Source of the DNA: Clostridia bacterium
Lineage (GTDB): Bacteria; Bacillota; Clostridia; TANB77; CAG-508
Assembly (NCBI GenBank): GCA_017515985.1
Contig: JAFWDV010000011.1
Coordinates: 1 to 61,701 of the forward strand
Direction: 5' to 3'
Length of the DNA stretch: 61,701 nucleotides
The notes beneath the pieces are model-generated. The model saw nothing but the letters and a program-made list of their open reading frames with translations. It had not been told where the DNA came from and made no database searches. The position numbers and the translations under genes were made by a program. Below are positions 15,245 through 24,287 of the stretch, piece after piece. Position 1 is the stretch's first letter. Each line of letters starts with the position of its first letter.

Positions 15245-16883
15245 ATCTGCATCATACTCAAAACCAAATGCATTCCAAAAATTAGGTTCATACGTATTTA
15301 CGGATCCAAAAGGTGAACTATATGATGACACAGCAGGTTATTTAGAAAGAAACGGATACAAAATAAAGGTATTAAACTTGGTTAATCCAAAAAATAGTGA
15401 TGGATATAATCCATTAGCACATATAAAAAGCGATTTGGACGTAGACGTTATAGCGTCAACAATCATTAAAGGTCAAAGCAAAGCTGGAAGCTCAGCAGAT
15501 CCATTCTGGGATGATACAGCTGAAATGTTACTTAAAGCATTAATATTCTACTTAATAGCAACAAGACCACCAGAGGAGCAAAACTTGGCAAGCTGTGCTG
15601 AGATGGTCAGAGCTGCAGCCGCTGATAGCAACGGAAGTAACTTATTAAAAGATATGATGAGCGTACTTCCATTAGATCACCCTGCAAGAACCTACTATAA
15701 GAACGTTGAAGTTGCATCAGAAAAAACATTTAGCTCAATATTGGTAAGTGTTCAAGCAAAACTTGGTAAGTTTGATTCAAAAGACATCGCAGAAGTAACA
15801 TCAACAGATACTATAAGCTTTGATCAAATAGGAAATGAATTAACATCTGTATATGTTATTTCATCAGATACTCATACAGCATACGATTTCTTATTAACAA
15901 TATTCTTTGCACAGATGATACAACAACTATACGATTTAGCTGATAATAATGGTGGAAAACTTAAAATTCCAACATTCTTCATACTAGATGAGTTTGCAAA
16001 CATTGGTCAGATACCAGATTTTGACAAAAAGATTTCAACATCAAGAAGTAGAAAAATATCATTCAGTGTTATTTTACAGAACTTAGACCAATTAGAGGCA
16101 ATATATGAAAAATCATACGAAACAATTATGGGTAACTGTGATACTCACTTATTCTTAGGAAGTAACTCAACTAAAACAGTTGAATATTTCTCAAAAGCTT
16201 TAGGTGAAAAAACTATAAGCAGAGAAAGTACATCAAAAAATAAAGATAAGGATGGACATAAGACTGGTACATCAGATTCAGAGCAAATAATGGCAAGAGC
16301 TCTTATGACTCCTGATGAATTAAGAAGAATGAGCATGGATTACTGTATAATCTATGAAAAAGGTATAAAGCCAGTAAAGGCAAAGAAATTCTTCTACTTC
16401 AAAACTCATATGATTAAAGAATTCGAAAAATATAAGATAGATCATAACAACTTTGATGCAGGAAAAAGAGGTGTATGGAGGAAGTTTAATCCATATAATC
16501 CTGATCAAGGCATAAATGATGATCAAGAGAAAAATCTAAAAATAGATTCTTTAGATGATTTATTTGATGAAGAGGAAGATAAAAAGGATAAAGGTGTAGC
16601 ACTTGGAAGTATATTTGATAATGATCAAGCACCTGATTCAAAAGCAAAAACACAAAATAGTAACAATATATTTGATGATTCATTTGACGATATTCTTGGA
16701 GATGATAACAGCAATAAAGGCACAGCAAACAACCAAAACAGAATAACGGATGATGACATAGACGAATTATTTGATGATGATTACGAAGGCGGAACAGAGG
16801 TTTCAGACGAAGAAATATTAGATATTCAAAAGGAGCTTGAAGCAAAATTTGATGAATTATTCGGAACATCAGATGATGAATAA
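15222..16883 (+). CDS. VirD4/TraG coupling ATPase, C-terminal part (frameshifted)
   Basis: Continuation of the coupling ATPase in the next frame; the TTG at 15222 has no ribosome site, so it is not a natural start. It carries the rest of Walker A (GSGAGKS), the early conserved YVFTDPKGELYDDT, Walker B with ILDEFANIGQIPDFDKK, and the sensor region LFLGSNSTKTVEYFSKALG. VirD4 ATPases recruit substrates to type IV secretion channels. The last about 130 residues form an Asp/Glu-rich tail with repeated DELFDDD-like motifs, an odd extension that could bind basic substrates or partners. It ends just before palindrome copy 4. Confidence 0.88.
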   Translation: MDGSGAGKSASYSKPNAFQKLGSYVFTDPKGELYDDTAGYLERNGYKIKVLNLVNPKNSDGYNPLAHIKSDLDVDVIASTIIKGQSKAGSSADPFWDDTAEMLLKALIFYLIATRPPEEQNLASCAEMVRAAAADSNGSNLLKDMMSVLPLDHPARTYYKNVEVASEKTFSSILVSVQAKLGKFDSKDIAEVTSTDTISFDQIGNELTSVYVISSDTHTAYDFLLTIFFAQMIQQLYDLADNNGGKLKIPTFFILDEFANIGQIPDFDKKISTSRSRKISFSVILQNLDQLEAIYEKSYETIMGNCDTHLFLGSNSTKTVEYFSKALGEKTISRESTSKNKDKDGHKTGTSDSEQIMARALMTPDELRRMSMDYCIIYEKGIKPVKAKKFFYFKTHMIKEFEKYKIDHNNFDAGKRGVWRKFNPYNPDQGINDDQEKNLKIDSLDDLFDEEEDKKDKGVALGSIFDNDQAPDSKAKTQNSNNIFDDSFDDILGDDNSNKGTANNQNRITDDDIDELFDDDYEGGTEVSDEEILDIQKELEAKFDELFGTSDDE

Positions 16884-16885
16884 TT

Positions 16886-16927
16886 TTAGGGACGGAGGAA
16901 AAAATTTCCTTTGTCCTCTTTTTTTCC
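16886..16927. repeat. GGGACGGAGGAAAA palindrome, copy 4
   Basis: TTAGGGACGGAGGAAAAAATTT followed by CCTTTGTCCTC and a T-run, 3 bases after the virD4 stop. With copy 5 it brackets the restriction-modification cassette. Confidence 0.75.
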
Positions 16928-16937
16928 TTTAATCCTA

Positions 16938-16966
16938 TTGTTAAAAAATTTTTTTTGTGATACGAT
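16938..16966 (+). promoter_or_regulatory. probable promoter of the restriction-modification genes
   Basis: TTGTTA, 17-base spacer, TACGAT, just downstream of the palindrome/terminator and 37 bases before mod. Confidence 0.45.
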
Positions 16967-17002
16967 GTCCCGGAAAACAAAAGGAGAATTTACGGAGGAA
17001 AC

Positions 17003-18727
17003 ATGAGCACAAACTTATCAAGAAAAAAACGTGAGAAGATAATAGAAAATATAGAAATAATGAGATCAAAACTTCAAGATAACCCAGAGCTTTTAGTGAC
17101 CTTAAACGATATAGAAGCACAGCTAAAAAAGAAGAAATATGGTCTAGTATGGGAAGATCATGAAGAAAAAATAGATGAAGAAATAAAAGAAAAAATACCA
17201 GTATTTGTAGAGCAAAAGGATTTAGAAATTCAGTCAGAAGATGCTTCTAAAAGCATAAATTTCATTCTAGAGGGAGATAATCTACACTCGCTATTTTTGC
17301 TTGAAAAAACACATAGAAATAAAATAGATTTAATAATAATTGATCCGCCTTATAACAGGGGATTAAACGACTTCATATATGACGATAATTATATTGATAA
17401 ATCAGATTCTTTCAAACACAGTAAATGGATTTCTTTTATGAATAAAAGACTATTAGTCGCAAAAAAACTACTTAAAGACAATGGTGTAATATTTATAAAT
17501 ATTGACGATAATGAATTCGCTCAGCTTAAGCTTTTATGTGATGATATATTTGGAGAAGAAAACTTTATCTCATGTTTTCCATGGCACAATAGAACTTCAG
17601 TGCAAAATGATACTGATATAAGCATAAATCATGAGTATATAATTGCATATGCTAAAAAAAGAAGGATTACGAATAGAAGATTAAAAGCAAGCAATAAAGA
17701 TATTTGGTACGATACAAAAGATTTTGTAATTCAGCCAAAAGAAACGGATTCAAGCAAATATTCAAATCCTGATGACGATCCAAGGGGAATTTGGAAAGCA
17801 GATCCTTTTGATGCACCTAACGTAAGACCAAATTTAACATATGAAATAATAAATCCAAATACAGGTGTAAAATATTTACCACCAAAGGGAAGATGCTGGC
17901 GAACAGAGCCTGAAAAATTCCAAAACTTGCTTGCTGATAACAGAATAGTATTTGGAAAGAACGGAAATTCAAGGCCACAGCTTAAAGTATTTTATAATGA
18001 AGTCAAGATGAAAGGTGAGATACGTAACAGTTGGTTTGATGCAGATGTATACGATACTTCTACATCGGGCAAAAAGGAACTATTAGATATTTTGCAAGAT
18101 AAAAAGATATTTAATACACCAAAACCAGTAAATCTTTATAAAGAGATTATAAAAATGGCAATTTCGCCTAAAGTTAAAAAACCAGTAATACTAGATTTCT
18201 TTGCTGGTTCGGGAACTGTAGGACAGGCTGTACTTGAAGAATTTAGTGGTAAAGATGCTGAGTTTATTCTATGCAACAGCAATGAAAATAATATATGCAG
18301 AGAGATTACTTACGAAAGAATAAAACGAATAATAAAGGGATACAACAATCAAAAAGGGTATGAAGTAAGGGGCATCGATAGCAATTTGAAATTTTATAAA
18401 GTTGAATACATCGATAAGTACAATAACGAAAAAGAAGGCTATTATACTGCAAATGAACTTGCGAAACATTTAAAGGAACTTGTTCAACTTGAACATGCAA
18501 TAGATATTGAAAAATGTGATGAAATAAAGATAATATATACAGATGAAGAGATTGACAAATTCGCAAACGATGAAGATGCAATAAAAAAATGCAAAATAAT
18601 TTACCTAGGTAACAATGTGCTTATAACAGAGAATCAGATAGAAAAATTTGAGAGTTACAATATTAAACTAAACTACATACCAGATTACTATTTTGAAGAA
18701 GAGCTAACGGAAGTTGAGCAATGGTAA
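17003..18727 (+). CDS. mod: type III restriction-modification system methyltransferase (Mod)
   Basis: 574 aa. DPPYN at 114-118 (catalytic motif IV) precedes FAGSGT at 400-405 (SAM-binding motif I), the beta-class order of type III Mod N6-adenine methyltransferases. The central about 200 residues are the target-recognition region. Mod methylates one strand of an asymmetric site and supplies specificity to Res. A GGAGG site lies upstream. I see no simple-sequence tract that would suggest phase variation. It is followed 49 bases later by res. Confidence 0.9.
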   Translation: MSTNLSRKKREKIIENIEIMRSKLQDNPELLVTLNDIEAQLKKKKYGLVWEDHEEKIDEEIKEKIPVFVEQKDLEIQSEDASKSINFILEGDNLHSLFLLEKTHRNKIDLIIIDPPYNRGLNDFIYDDNYIDKSDSFKHSKWISFMNKRLLVAKKLLKDNGVIFINIDDNEFAQLKLLCDDIFGEENFISCFPWHNRTSVQNDTDISINHEYIIAYAKKRRITNRRLKASNKDIWYDTKDFVIQPKETDSSKYSNPDDDPRGIWKADPFDAPNVRPNLTYEIINPNTGVKYLPPKGRCWRTEPEKFQNLLADNRIVFGKNGNSRPQLKVFYNEVKMKGEIRNSWFDADVYDTSTSGKKELLDILQDKKIFNTPKPVNLYKEIIKMAISPKVKKPVILDFFAGSGTVGQAVLEEFSGKDAEFILCNSNENNICREITYERIKRIIKGYNNQKGYEVRGIDSNLKFYKVEYIDKYNNEKEGYYTANELAKHLKELVQLEHAIDIEKCDEIKIIYTDEEIDKFANDEDAIKKCKIIYLGNNVLITENQIEKFESYNIKLNYIPDYYFEEELTEVEQW

Positions 18728-18776
18728 ACATGAGATATTACACTCGTAGAGATATACCAAAAGAGGAGGTTGAACA

Positions 18777-20972
18777 ATGGTAGGAATAAAATTAAAGGAT
18801 TTTCAGGAAAGATGTGTTGAGGAATTATTAGAGCAAACTGTATTTGGAGAAAAAAAGGAAATTCTAATACAAGCTCCTACGGGAAGTGGAAAAACTGTAA
18901 TTTTGTTAGATTACATAGATAGATTTTTATTAGAAAACAAGAAATACGTATTTATATGGCTAACACCAGGATCTGGTGAACTTGAAGAGCAAAGCCAAAA
19001 TAAAATGAAAGAGATGCTAGCAAATAGAGCAACAAAGAATTTAGCGGATATTTTGAATAATGGATTTGAGGAGCAGGACACAGCATTTATAAACTGGGAA
19101 AATGTAACAAAGAAAGGTAATACAGCTCTTAAAGAGCTTGAAAAAAGCAATTTATACGAATGTATAGAGAACGCAAAAGAAGAAGGTCTTAAATTTATTG
19201 TTATAGTTGATGAAGAGCACAGAAATAAAACAGAAAAAGCTGAAAACATTACGGAGCTATTTAATCCTGAACACATTATAAGAGTTTCAGCAACAACAAA
19301 AAGAAACGACGAAGCATATAATATCAACATTAGCGAAATGGAAGTTATTAATTCTGGTCTTATAACTAAATCTCTATATATCAATCAAGGTATCGAGAAC
19401 GACATTGTTCTAAACGATGAGATAGAGTACTTACTAAAACTTGCAATAAATAAAAGAAGACAAATCAGAAATGCATGTACGGAAAATGGAGTAAACTATA
19501 ATCCGCTTGTAATAATTCAGTTGCCAAGCATGAGTGAAGATTTGATAGAGCAAATAGAACAATATCTTGAAAAAGAAGGATTTACATACGATAATGGCTT
19601 ACTAGCAATATGGCTTGCCGATAGAAAGGAAAACATTGAAAACATAAGCGAAAACAATGCAAAGCAATGTTTCCTAATAATGAAGCAAGCTATCTCAACT
19701 GGATGGGATTGCCCAAGAGCTAAGGTTTTAGTAAAGATAAGAGAAAACATGCATGAAGATTTTGAAATTCAAACATTAGGAAGAATTCGTAGAATGCCAG
19801 AGGCAAAACACTACGGAAATGAACTATTAGACAACTGTTTCTTGTATACTTTTGACGACGAATACACAGAAACAGTAAAGCATGAACTTGGTAGACAAGC
19901 AAGCAATGTTAAAAGCTTATTCGTAAGGGATGAATTTAGAAATTTTAAATTATTCAAAGAGATAAAAAATACAGATGCAGATAACTTTGCACCAAGAGAG
20001 GCGTTCCTTGCAATTTATGAATATTTAGTTGAAAAATACAAACTAGCAAATCCAGAGCAAAATAAAGAAAAACTTGGAAAGGCAGGATATAACTTCAATC
20101 AAAATATCACAAATGATATTTTGCAGGGAAATACAATAGAGCTAAATAAAAAGAACTTTGTAAATAGCGAAAAAATTAGAATACAAAGTACGGTAGACAC
20201 ATATAAAAATGGATTAGATCTACGTCATTCTATAAATGTAATTGCTACAAAAATTGGCATGATATATCAATATTTATCACCAATTTTGCAAAGATTATTC
20301 TTAGGGAATATTGAATTTCCACAAAAAATTCTAAAGTTAAACAAAAAAGAGTTTTATGCATTTATAATTAATAATGAAAGAAAGCTAGAGTACGATATTC
20401 TAGATGCAGTTATCCAAAAAAGAGAGCAAAGAGTAAAACTTCAAAAAGAATTTAAAAAAACGGAGGAATTTAGATTCCCAGAAAGAATCACAGTAAAGTA
20501 TGATAAAAAAGTATCAAACCTTACGGAAATGGGCAAAAATGTTTATTATGGTTATCCATCATCAACATTAAAATCTCAAGCAGAGAAAAAATTCGAAGAA
20601 TACTGTGAAAGCTCTGCAAGGGTTAAATATTGGTACAAAAATGGAGAAACATCAAAAGAATTTTTCTCAATAGTATATCTAGATAAAATGAATAAAGCTT
20701 GGACTTTTTATCCAGATTATATAGTAGGAGATATTGCAGGAAACGTATGGATTATCGAAACAAAAGGTGGCGAAGATTCATATGGCAACTCAAAAAACAT
20801 AGATATAAAAGTAGAAAATAAATATCAAGCACTAAAAGCATATGCTGAAAGAAATCATTTAAAATGGGGATTCATAAGAGATGTAGACGACCTAATTTTC
20901 ATATCAAACGGAAAAGAATATGTTGAAGATATGAAAGACAAAAGCTGGACAAACGTTAAATATTTTCTTTAA
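18777..20972 (+). CDS. res: type III restriction endonuclease subunit (Res)
   Basis: 731 aa. Superfamily-2 helicase core: APTGSGKT at 33-40, DEEH at 145-148, SATTKR, STGWDCPRAKVL and QTLGRIRRMPEA. The C-terminal nuclease has the PD-(D/E)xK pattern FYPDYI (about 646) and ETKGG (about 661). Res uses ATP to translocate or slide and cuts DNA when it meets another unmethylated site. It is somewhat shorter than classical Res proteins (about 900-970 aa). GAGGAGG lies 7 bases before the ATG. Both helicase and nuclease motifs look intact. Confidence 0.9.
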   Translation: MVGIKLKDFQERCVEELLEQTVFGEKKEILIQAPTGSGKTVILLDYIDRFLLENKKYVFIWLTPGSGELEEQSQNKMKEMLANRATKNLADILNNGFEEQDTAFINWENVTKKGNTALKELEKSNLYECIENAKEEGLKFIVIVDEEHRNKTEKAENITELFNPEHIIRVSATTKRNDEAYNINISEMEVINSGLITKSLYINQGIENDIVLNDEIEYLLKLAINKRRQIRNACTENGVNYNPLVIIQLPSMSEDLIEQIEQYLEKEGFTYDNGLLAIWLADRKENIENISENNAKQCFLIMKQAISTGWDCPRAKVLVKIRENMHEDFEIQTLGRIRRMPEAKHYGNELLDNCFLYTFDDEYTETVKHELGRQASNVKSLFVRDEFRNFKLFKEIKNTDADNFAPREAFLAIYEYLVEKYKLANPEQNKEKLGKAGYNFNQNITNDILQGNTIELNKKNFVNSEKIRIQSTVDTYKNGLDLRHSINVIATKIGMIYQYLSPILQRLFLGNIEFPQKILKLNKKEFYAFIINNERKLEYDILDAVIQKREQRVKLQKEFKKTEEFRFPERITVKYDKKVSNLTEMGKNVYYGYPSSTLKSQAEKKFEEYCESSARVKYWYKNGETSKEFFSIVYLDKMNKAWTFYPDYIVGDIAGNVWIIETKGGEDSYGNSKNIDIKVENKYQALKAYAERNHLKWGFIRDVDDLIFISNGKEYVEDMKDKSWTNVKYFL

Positions 20973-21022
20973 AAAATTTTAGGGACGGAGGAAAATTTTT
21001 CCTTCGTCTCCAATAATTTTTA
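20971..21022. repeat. GGGACGGAGGAAAA palindrome, copy 5
   Basis: TTTTAGGGACGGAGGAAAA with the partner TTTTTCCTTCGTCTCC, immediately after the res stop. Close relative of copy 4 at the other side of the cassette. Confidence 0.75.
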
Positions 21023-21126
21023 GAATAAAAGTAGAGCAGTGTATCATAATAATAAGTATAAATATTTTTAATCAAGGAATGTGCAATTGCAATACTTTGA
21101 TTAATATGAGAAAGGAATGAATTTAT

Positions 21127-21312
21127 ATGAAAATTATAGATACTATCGCTCTAATTTTAGTAATAATTGGTGCGATAAATTGGGGATTAATAGGATTTTT
21201 CAATTTTAATTTAGTTGATACTCTATTTGGTTCGATGACAGTAATTACAAGAATCATATACGGATTAGTAGGCATTGCGGGTTTATGGTCTATAAAACTA
21301 CTATTCGATTAG
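21127..21312 (+). CDS. DUF378-family small membrane protein
   Basis: 61 aa with two membrane segments. The AINWGLIGFFNFNLVDTLFG stretch is the hallmark of DUF378 (YuzA-like). The function is unknown in the family. GAAAGGA precedes the ATG. An inverted repeat (TTAATCAA with TTGATTAA) lies in its leader. Monocistronic with its own strong terminator. Confidence 0.88.
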   Translation: MKIIDTIALILVIIGAINWGLIGFFNFNLVDTLFGSMTVITRIIYGLVGIAGLWSIKLLFD

Positions 21313-21321
21313 CATTTTTAG

Positions 21322-21370
21322 TAACCCTTCATTATTAGATAAATTTTTTCTAATGATGAAGGGTTATCTT
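21322..21370 (+). terminator. strong intrinsic terminator
   Basis: An 18-bp stem, TAACCCTTCATTATTAGA with its complement (one G-T pair), followed by TCTTTCGTTT. Confidence 0.85.
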
Positions 21371-21409
21371 TCGTTTAGTTAAAAAAATCAAAAATAATTC
21401 TAAGATGTA

Positions 21410-21439
21410 TTGACAATGGTTGGTGATATAGGATATAAT
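21410..21439 (+). promoter_or_regulatory. sigma-A promoter for rpsU
   Basis: Perfect TTGACA and TATAAT with an 18-base spacer, about 70 bases before the rpsU start, leaving a leader with a short GTACA/TGTAC hairpin. Confidence 0.8.
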
Positions 21440-21509
21440 ATCTAACGTACATAAATAGAGTGTACATCCCAAGCAAGACTAATTGCAATGCCGGAAGGAG
21501 GGGAATATA

Positions 21510-21680
21510 ATGTCAGAAATCAAAGTAAAAAACGGAGATGTTGAAGCTGCACTTAAAAGTTTTAAAAGACAATGTGCTAGAAATGGTGTATTACAAGAAG
21601 TTCGTAAGAGAGAACACTATGAAAAGCCTAGCGTAAGAAGAAAGAAAAAATCAGAGGCTGCAAGAAAAAGAAAGTTTTAA
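21510..21680 (+). CDS. rpsU: 30S ribosomal protein S21
   Basis: 56 aa, very basic, with the S21 core [20 protein letters not shown] and the lysine/arginine tail. The strong GGAAGGAGG ribosome site fixes the ATG at 21510. An earlier in-frame ATG overlaps that site and is rejected. S21 helps the 30S subunit in initiation. The usual Bacillota neighbour yqeY follows, yet the pair sits inside the secretion-like locus. Confidence 0.97.
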   Translation: MSEIKVKNGDVEAALKSFKRQCARNGVLQEVRKREHYEKPSVRRKKKSEAARKRKF

Positions 21681-21713
21681 TTTAGAATTAACTTAAATTG
21701 TATTTAAATAGGG

Positions 21714-21752
21714 GGGTAAACATCGAGGTGTTACCTCTTTTTGTGTTTTTTA
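21714..21752 (+). terminator. possible weak terminator after rpsU
   Basis: GGTAAACA pairs imperfectly with TGTTACC, followed by a T-rich tract. It could lower, rather than stop, readthrough to yqeY. Confidence 0.4.
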
Positions 21753-21864
21753 GACGCTACTAAAAATTTGAAAAATGCAAACAAATTATTCATAAAAAAG
21801 CATCTAAAATATAGGAAACAATAATACAATTAAACGCATATCTCGAGAAGGGAAGGAAGATAAA

Positions 21865-22305
21865 ATGTTAAAAGAAAAACTATTAGAAGATTTAAAAAAT
21901 TCTATGAAAGAAAAAAATATTAACAGAAAAAATGTAGTTCAGATGGTAAGAGCAGCAATATTACAAAAAGAAAAAGACAATAACATAGAGCTAAATGATG
22001 ATCAAATTCTAGAAATAATTTCTAAAGAGAACAAAAAAAGAGAAGATTCTCTAGCTGATTATCAAAAGGCTGGAAGAGAAGACTTAATAAGTCAAATTAA
22101 AGAAGAAATGGCTGTTTTAGAAGAATATTTGCCAAAAAAATTAGATAAAGAAGAATTAACTAAAATCATAAAAGAAATAATCGAACAAACGGGTGCTTCT
22201 TCAATGAAGGATATGGGAGCCGTAATGAAAGAAGCAAAAGCTAGATGTGGCTTGTCTGCTGATGGCCGCGATATTAACATAATTGTAAAGGAAATGTTGA
22301 CTTAA
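21865..22305 (+). CDS. yqeY: GatB/YqeY-domain protein
   Basis: 146 aa, the standard length. The N-terminal LxxDLKxxMKxK pattern, central QKAGREDL and C-terminal GASSMKDMGAVMKEAKA are typical of YqeY, which resembles the tail domain of the amidotransferase subunit GatB. Thought to interact with tRNA; exact role unknown. Ribosome site GGGAAGGAAG. Downstream of rpsU as in many Clostridia, and only 69 bases before the first VirB2-like gene. Confidence 0.93.
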   Translation: MLKEKLLEDLKNSMKEKNINRKNVVQMVRAAILQKEKDNNIELNDDQILEIISKENKKREDSLADYQKAGREDLISQIKEEMAVLEEYLPKKLDKEELTKIIKEIIEQTGASSMKDMGAVMKEAKARCGLSADGRDINIIVKEMLT

Positions 22306-22374
22306 ATTAATTATTGTAGTAAAATTAACTTGAAGCAACATTAGTCGAAAATAGAAGAAAAGGAGGTAATTGGT

Positions 22375-22752
22375 ATGAAAAAGATGTCAAAAAAAATAAT
22401 AAGCATTTTTGTAACTATCAATATTATCCTTTGCACGTTTCTGACTAGTAGCGTTAGCTATGCTAATGAAATAGATCCAGGTAGCTATAGACCAACTGAG
22501 CAATATGGTATAGATAGAAAGTTCGCAACAGAGTATGGAGGAAAAGCTTTTGGTGCTCTAACATATATTTCAATAATTGTTGCAGTTATTACACTTATGT
22601 TTGTTGGTATAAAATATATTGCTGGAAGTGCATCGCAAAAAGCAGAATATAAAAAAGACTTACTTCCAATTGGTATTGGAATAATTCTAGTAAGTATGAT
22701 AACTACAATAATATCTGTTATTGCTTCTGCTGGCGCTCAAATTGGACATTAA
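22375..22752 (+). CDS. VirB2/TrbC-like small membrane protein 1
   Basis: 125 aa. A signal peptide (cleavage probably after SYA, about residue 30) and two membrane segments (about 62-82 and 97-120) separated by a short Lys-containing loop (QKAEYKKD), the VirB2/TrbC pilin plan. AAAGGAGG site. The loop motif QKAEYKKxLxP recurs in the third protein of this trio, showing common ancestry. Probably a pilin-like or channel-lining subunit of the type IV-like apparatus; whether an external pilus forms is unknown. Confidence 0.7.
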   Translation: MKKMSKKIISIFVTINIILCTFLTSSVSYANEIDPGSYRPTEQYGIDRKFATEYGGKAFGALTYISIIVAVITLMFVGIKYIAGSASQKAEYKKDLLPIGIGIILVSMITTIISVIASAGAQIGH

Positions 22753-22768
22753 GATGGGGGTGTTGAAT

Positions 22769-23170
22769 ATGAAGGTAATAAAAAGAATTCTTATTATAAT
22801 CACAATTGTAATCATTTCAACATTAATCACGAGCAATAAGGCATATGCTGGTAAGGATTATGTATCACCATCAAATATTGTAAATTCAGCAAAGGATTTC
22901 TTGAATGATGCAGGAGATGGTCCAGAAATAATAAATGCCAAAAATGGAAAGAGCGCAGTTGATCAAATATACTACATTGGTTTAGCGATTGCAATTGTTG
23001 CAGCTGTTATAATAGGAATTGTATTAGGAATACAATTTATGACGACAGGTGCAGCTGGCCAAGCAAAAGTAAAAGAAAAACTTATACCTTTTGCAGTTGG
23101 CGCATTAGTAGTATTTGGTGCTTTTGGTATATGGAAGATAACATATGAAGCATTGAATAAAGTATTATAA
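22769..23170 (+). CDS. VirB2/TrbC-like small membrane protein 2
   Basis: 133 aa from the ATG at 22769, which has GGGGGTG 8 bases upstream; earlier in-frame ATGs lie inside the previous gene. Signal peptide (about 1-25, ending AYA) and two membrane segments around a Lys-rich loop (QAKVKEKL). Same architecture as its neighbours but a more divergent sequence. Second of three tandem VirB2-like genes. Confidence 0.65.
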   Translation: MKVIKRILIIITIVIISTLITSNKAYAGKDYVSPSNIVNSAKDFLNDAGDGPEIINAKNGKSAVDQIYYIGLAIAIVAAVIIGIVLGIQFMTTGAAGQAKVKEKLIPFAVGALVVFGAFGIWKITYEALNKVL

Positions 23171-23221
23171 TTTTGTTATTAATTTTATTAATAAATACTA
23201 TAAGTAAAAGGAGGAGATAGT

Positions 23222-23503
23222 ATGGGAAATAATGCAGGTGCAATAATAGACAACATCAAAAATTCTGGTTCACAGATGGATGATGGAGTTAACAACATTG
23301 CTGGTACAGTAATTAACTGGTTATGGGGAATATCAATTGTAGTAGCTGTTATAGTAGTTATGGTAGTTGGTATCAAATTCATAATCGGAAGTACTCAAGA
23401 AAAAGCAGAATACAAGAAATCATTAATTCCATTAGTAGTTGGTGTTGCATTGGTAGTTTTCGCAACAACAATTGTTAAATTCTTATTTGGAATGGGTAAC
23501 TAA
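23222..23503 (+). CDS. VirB2/TrbC-like small membrane protein 3
   Basis: 93 aa, without an evident signal peptide. Two membrane segments (about 35-55 and 70-90) flank the loop QEKAEYKKSLIP, nearly identical to that in protein 1. AAGGAGG site. The missing leader suggests either membrane insertion without cleavage or a different position in the complex. A terminator follows, so the trio forms its own transcription unit or a 3' end of the rpsU-yqeY transcript. Confidence 0.65.
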   Translation: MGNNAGAIIDNIKNSGSQMDDGVNNIAGTVINWLWGISIVVAVIVVMVVGIKFIIGSTQEKAEYKKSLIPLVVGVALVVFATTIVKFLFGMGN

Positions 23504-23807
23504 GATTAAACAAAATAGGGGGTGTCTAGTTTTAAACTAGCACCTTCTTTTTTTGTTTTTAATAAATTACAATTTTAAATGAGCAAAGATAAATTTACGC
23601 ATAATCATACGGAATCCAAGAAGTATATTTTTAACACAAAAATGAAAAATAAATGTAAAAAAAATGTAAAATATCGAAAAAATAGTGTATAATATATCAA
23701 CCCGTAAGGGTTTATAAATTTATATGTGTAAAATAGATTTTGACATAGTTATTATAATAAATTAAATTACTAGTAAAATATAAGACATAAAAACAAGGAG
23801 GTTTCAT
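23504..23807. promoter_or_regulatory. intergenic region between pilin-like trio and prgI-like gene
   Basis: About 300 bases. It contains the terminator at 23519-23556, then AT-rich sequence, a TATAAT at about 23689, a small CCCGTAAGGG hairpin (23701-23710) and TTGACA at 23740-23745 with a weak TAAATT 17 bases on. A promoter for the large downstream operon is likely here, but its exact position is unsure. Confidence 0.4.
23519..23556 (+). terminator. intrinsic terminator after the VirB2-like trio
   Basis: GGTGTCTAGTTT pairs with AAACTAGCACC (one bulged T), followed by TTCTTTTTTTG. Confidence 0.85.
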
Positions 23808-24287
23808 ATGGGAACATATAATATTCCAAGAAATACGAAAGGTGAAGGAAGACTTTTCTATATATTTTCAACAAAAGCTTTAATCTATACAGTCGCAGGA
23901 ATCATAATAGGTGTAATACTAAGATATCTGCTAATGGCTTTAGGATCGCTTTTTGGAGCATCAAAGGGATTTGGTGTTGTCGGAACAATATTTCTAATTC
24001 TTTTTGGGATACTTGGTTTCGTAATTGGAACCGCTAAATTACCCCAGAATGATAGATTTGAAATAACAAAAAAAGCTGCGGGAATTAAACTTGATAAAAT
24101 CATAATTGAATCAATAAAATTCAAAATTAGAAGACATAAACTATACGTTTATGATACAGATGAACTAACAAGAGAAGAAATTGAAGGCGAAATTGAAGAA
24201 GAGGAAAAGAACAAAGAGAAAGAAGAAGAGCTATTGCAAGAAAAAATTAAAAAAGCAAGTAAGAACAGAAGGGGGTATATTAGATAA
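23808..24287 (+). CDS. PrgI/VirB3-like inner-membrane protein
   Basis: 159 aa. The N-terminal IPRNTKGEGRLFYIFS preceding two membrane segments (about 27-48 and 58-80) is the PrgI-family layout, the Gram-positive counterpart of VirB3. A basic middle and a long Glu/Lys-rich C-terminal helix follow. AAGGAGG site. The stop overlaps the next start (TAATG), as expected for subunits that assemble together with the VirB4-type ATPase. Confidence 0.78.
   Translation: MGTYNIPRNTKGEGRLFYIFSTKALIYTVAGIIIGVILRYLLMALGSLFGASKGFGVVGTIFLILFGILGFVIGTAKLPQNDRFEITKKAAGIKLDKIIIESIKFKIRRHKLYVYDTDELTREEIEGEIEEEEKNKEKEEELLQEKIKKASKNRRGYIR

Noticed and set aside
18706..18785. Near-repeat GAAGTTGAGCAATGGTA / GAGGTTGAACAATGGTA at the end of mod and the start of res
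   Set aside because: Two copies 56 bases apart, probably a small duplication or chance; no functional meaning visible.
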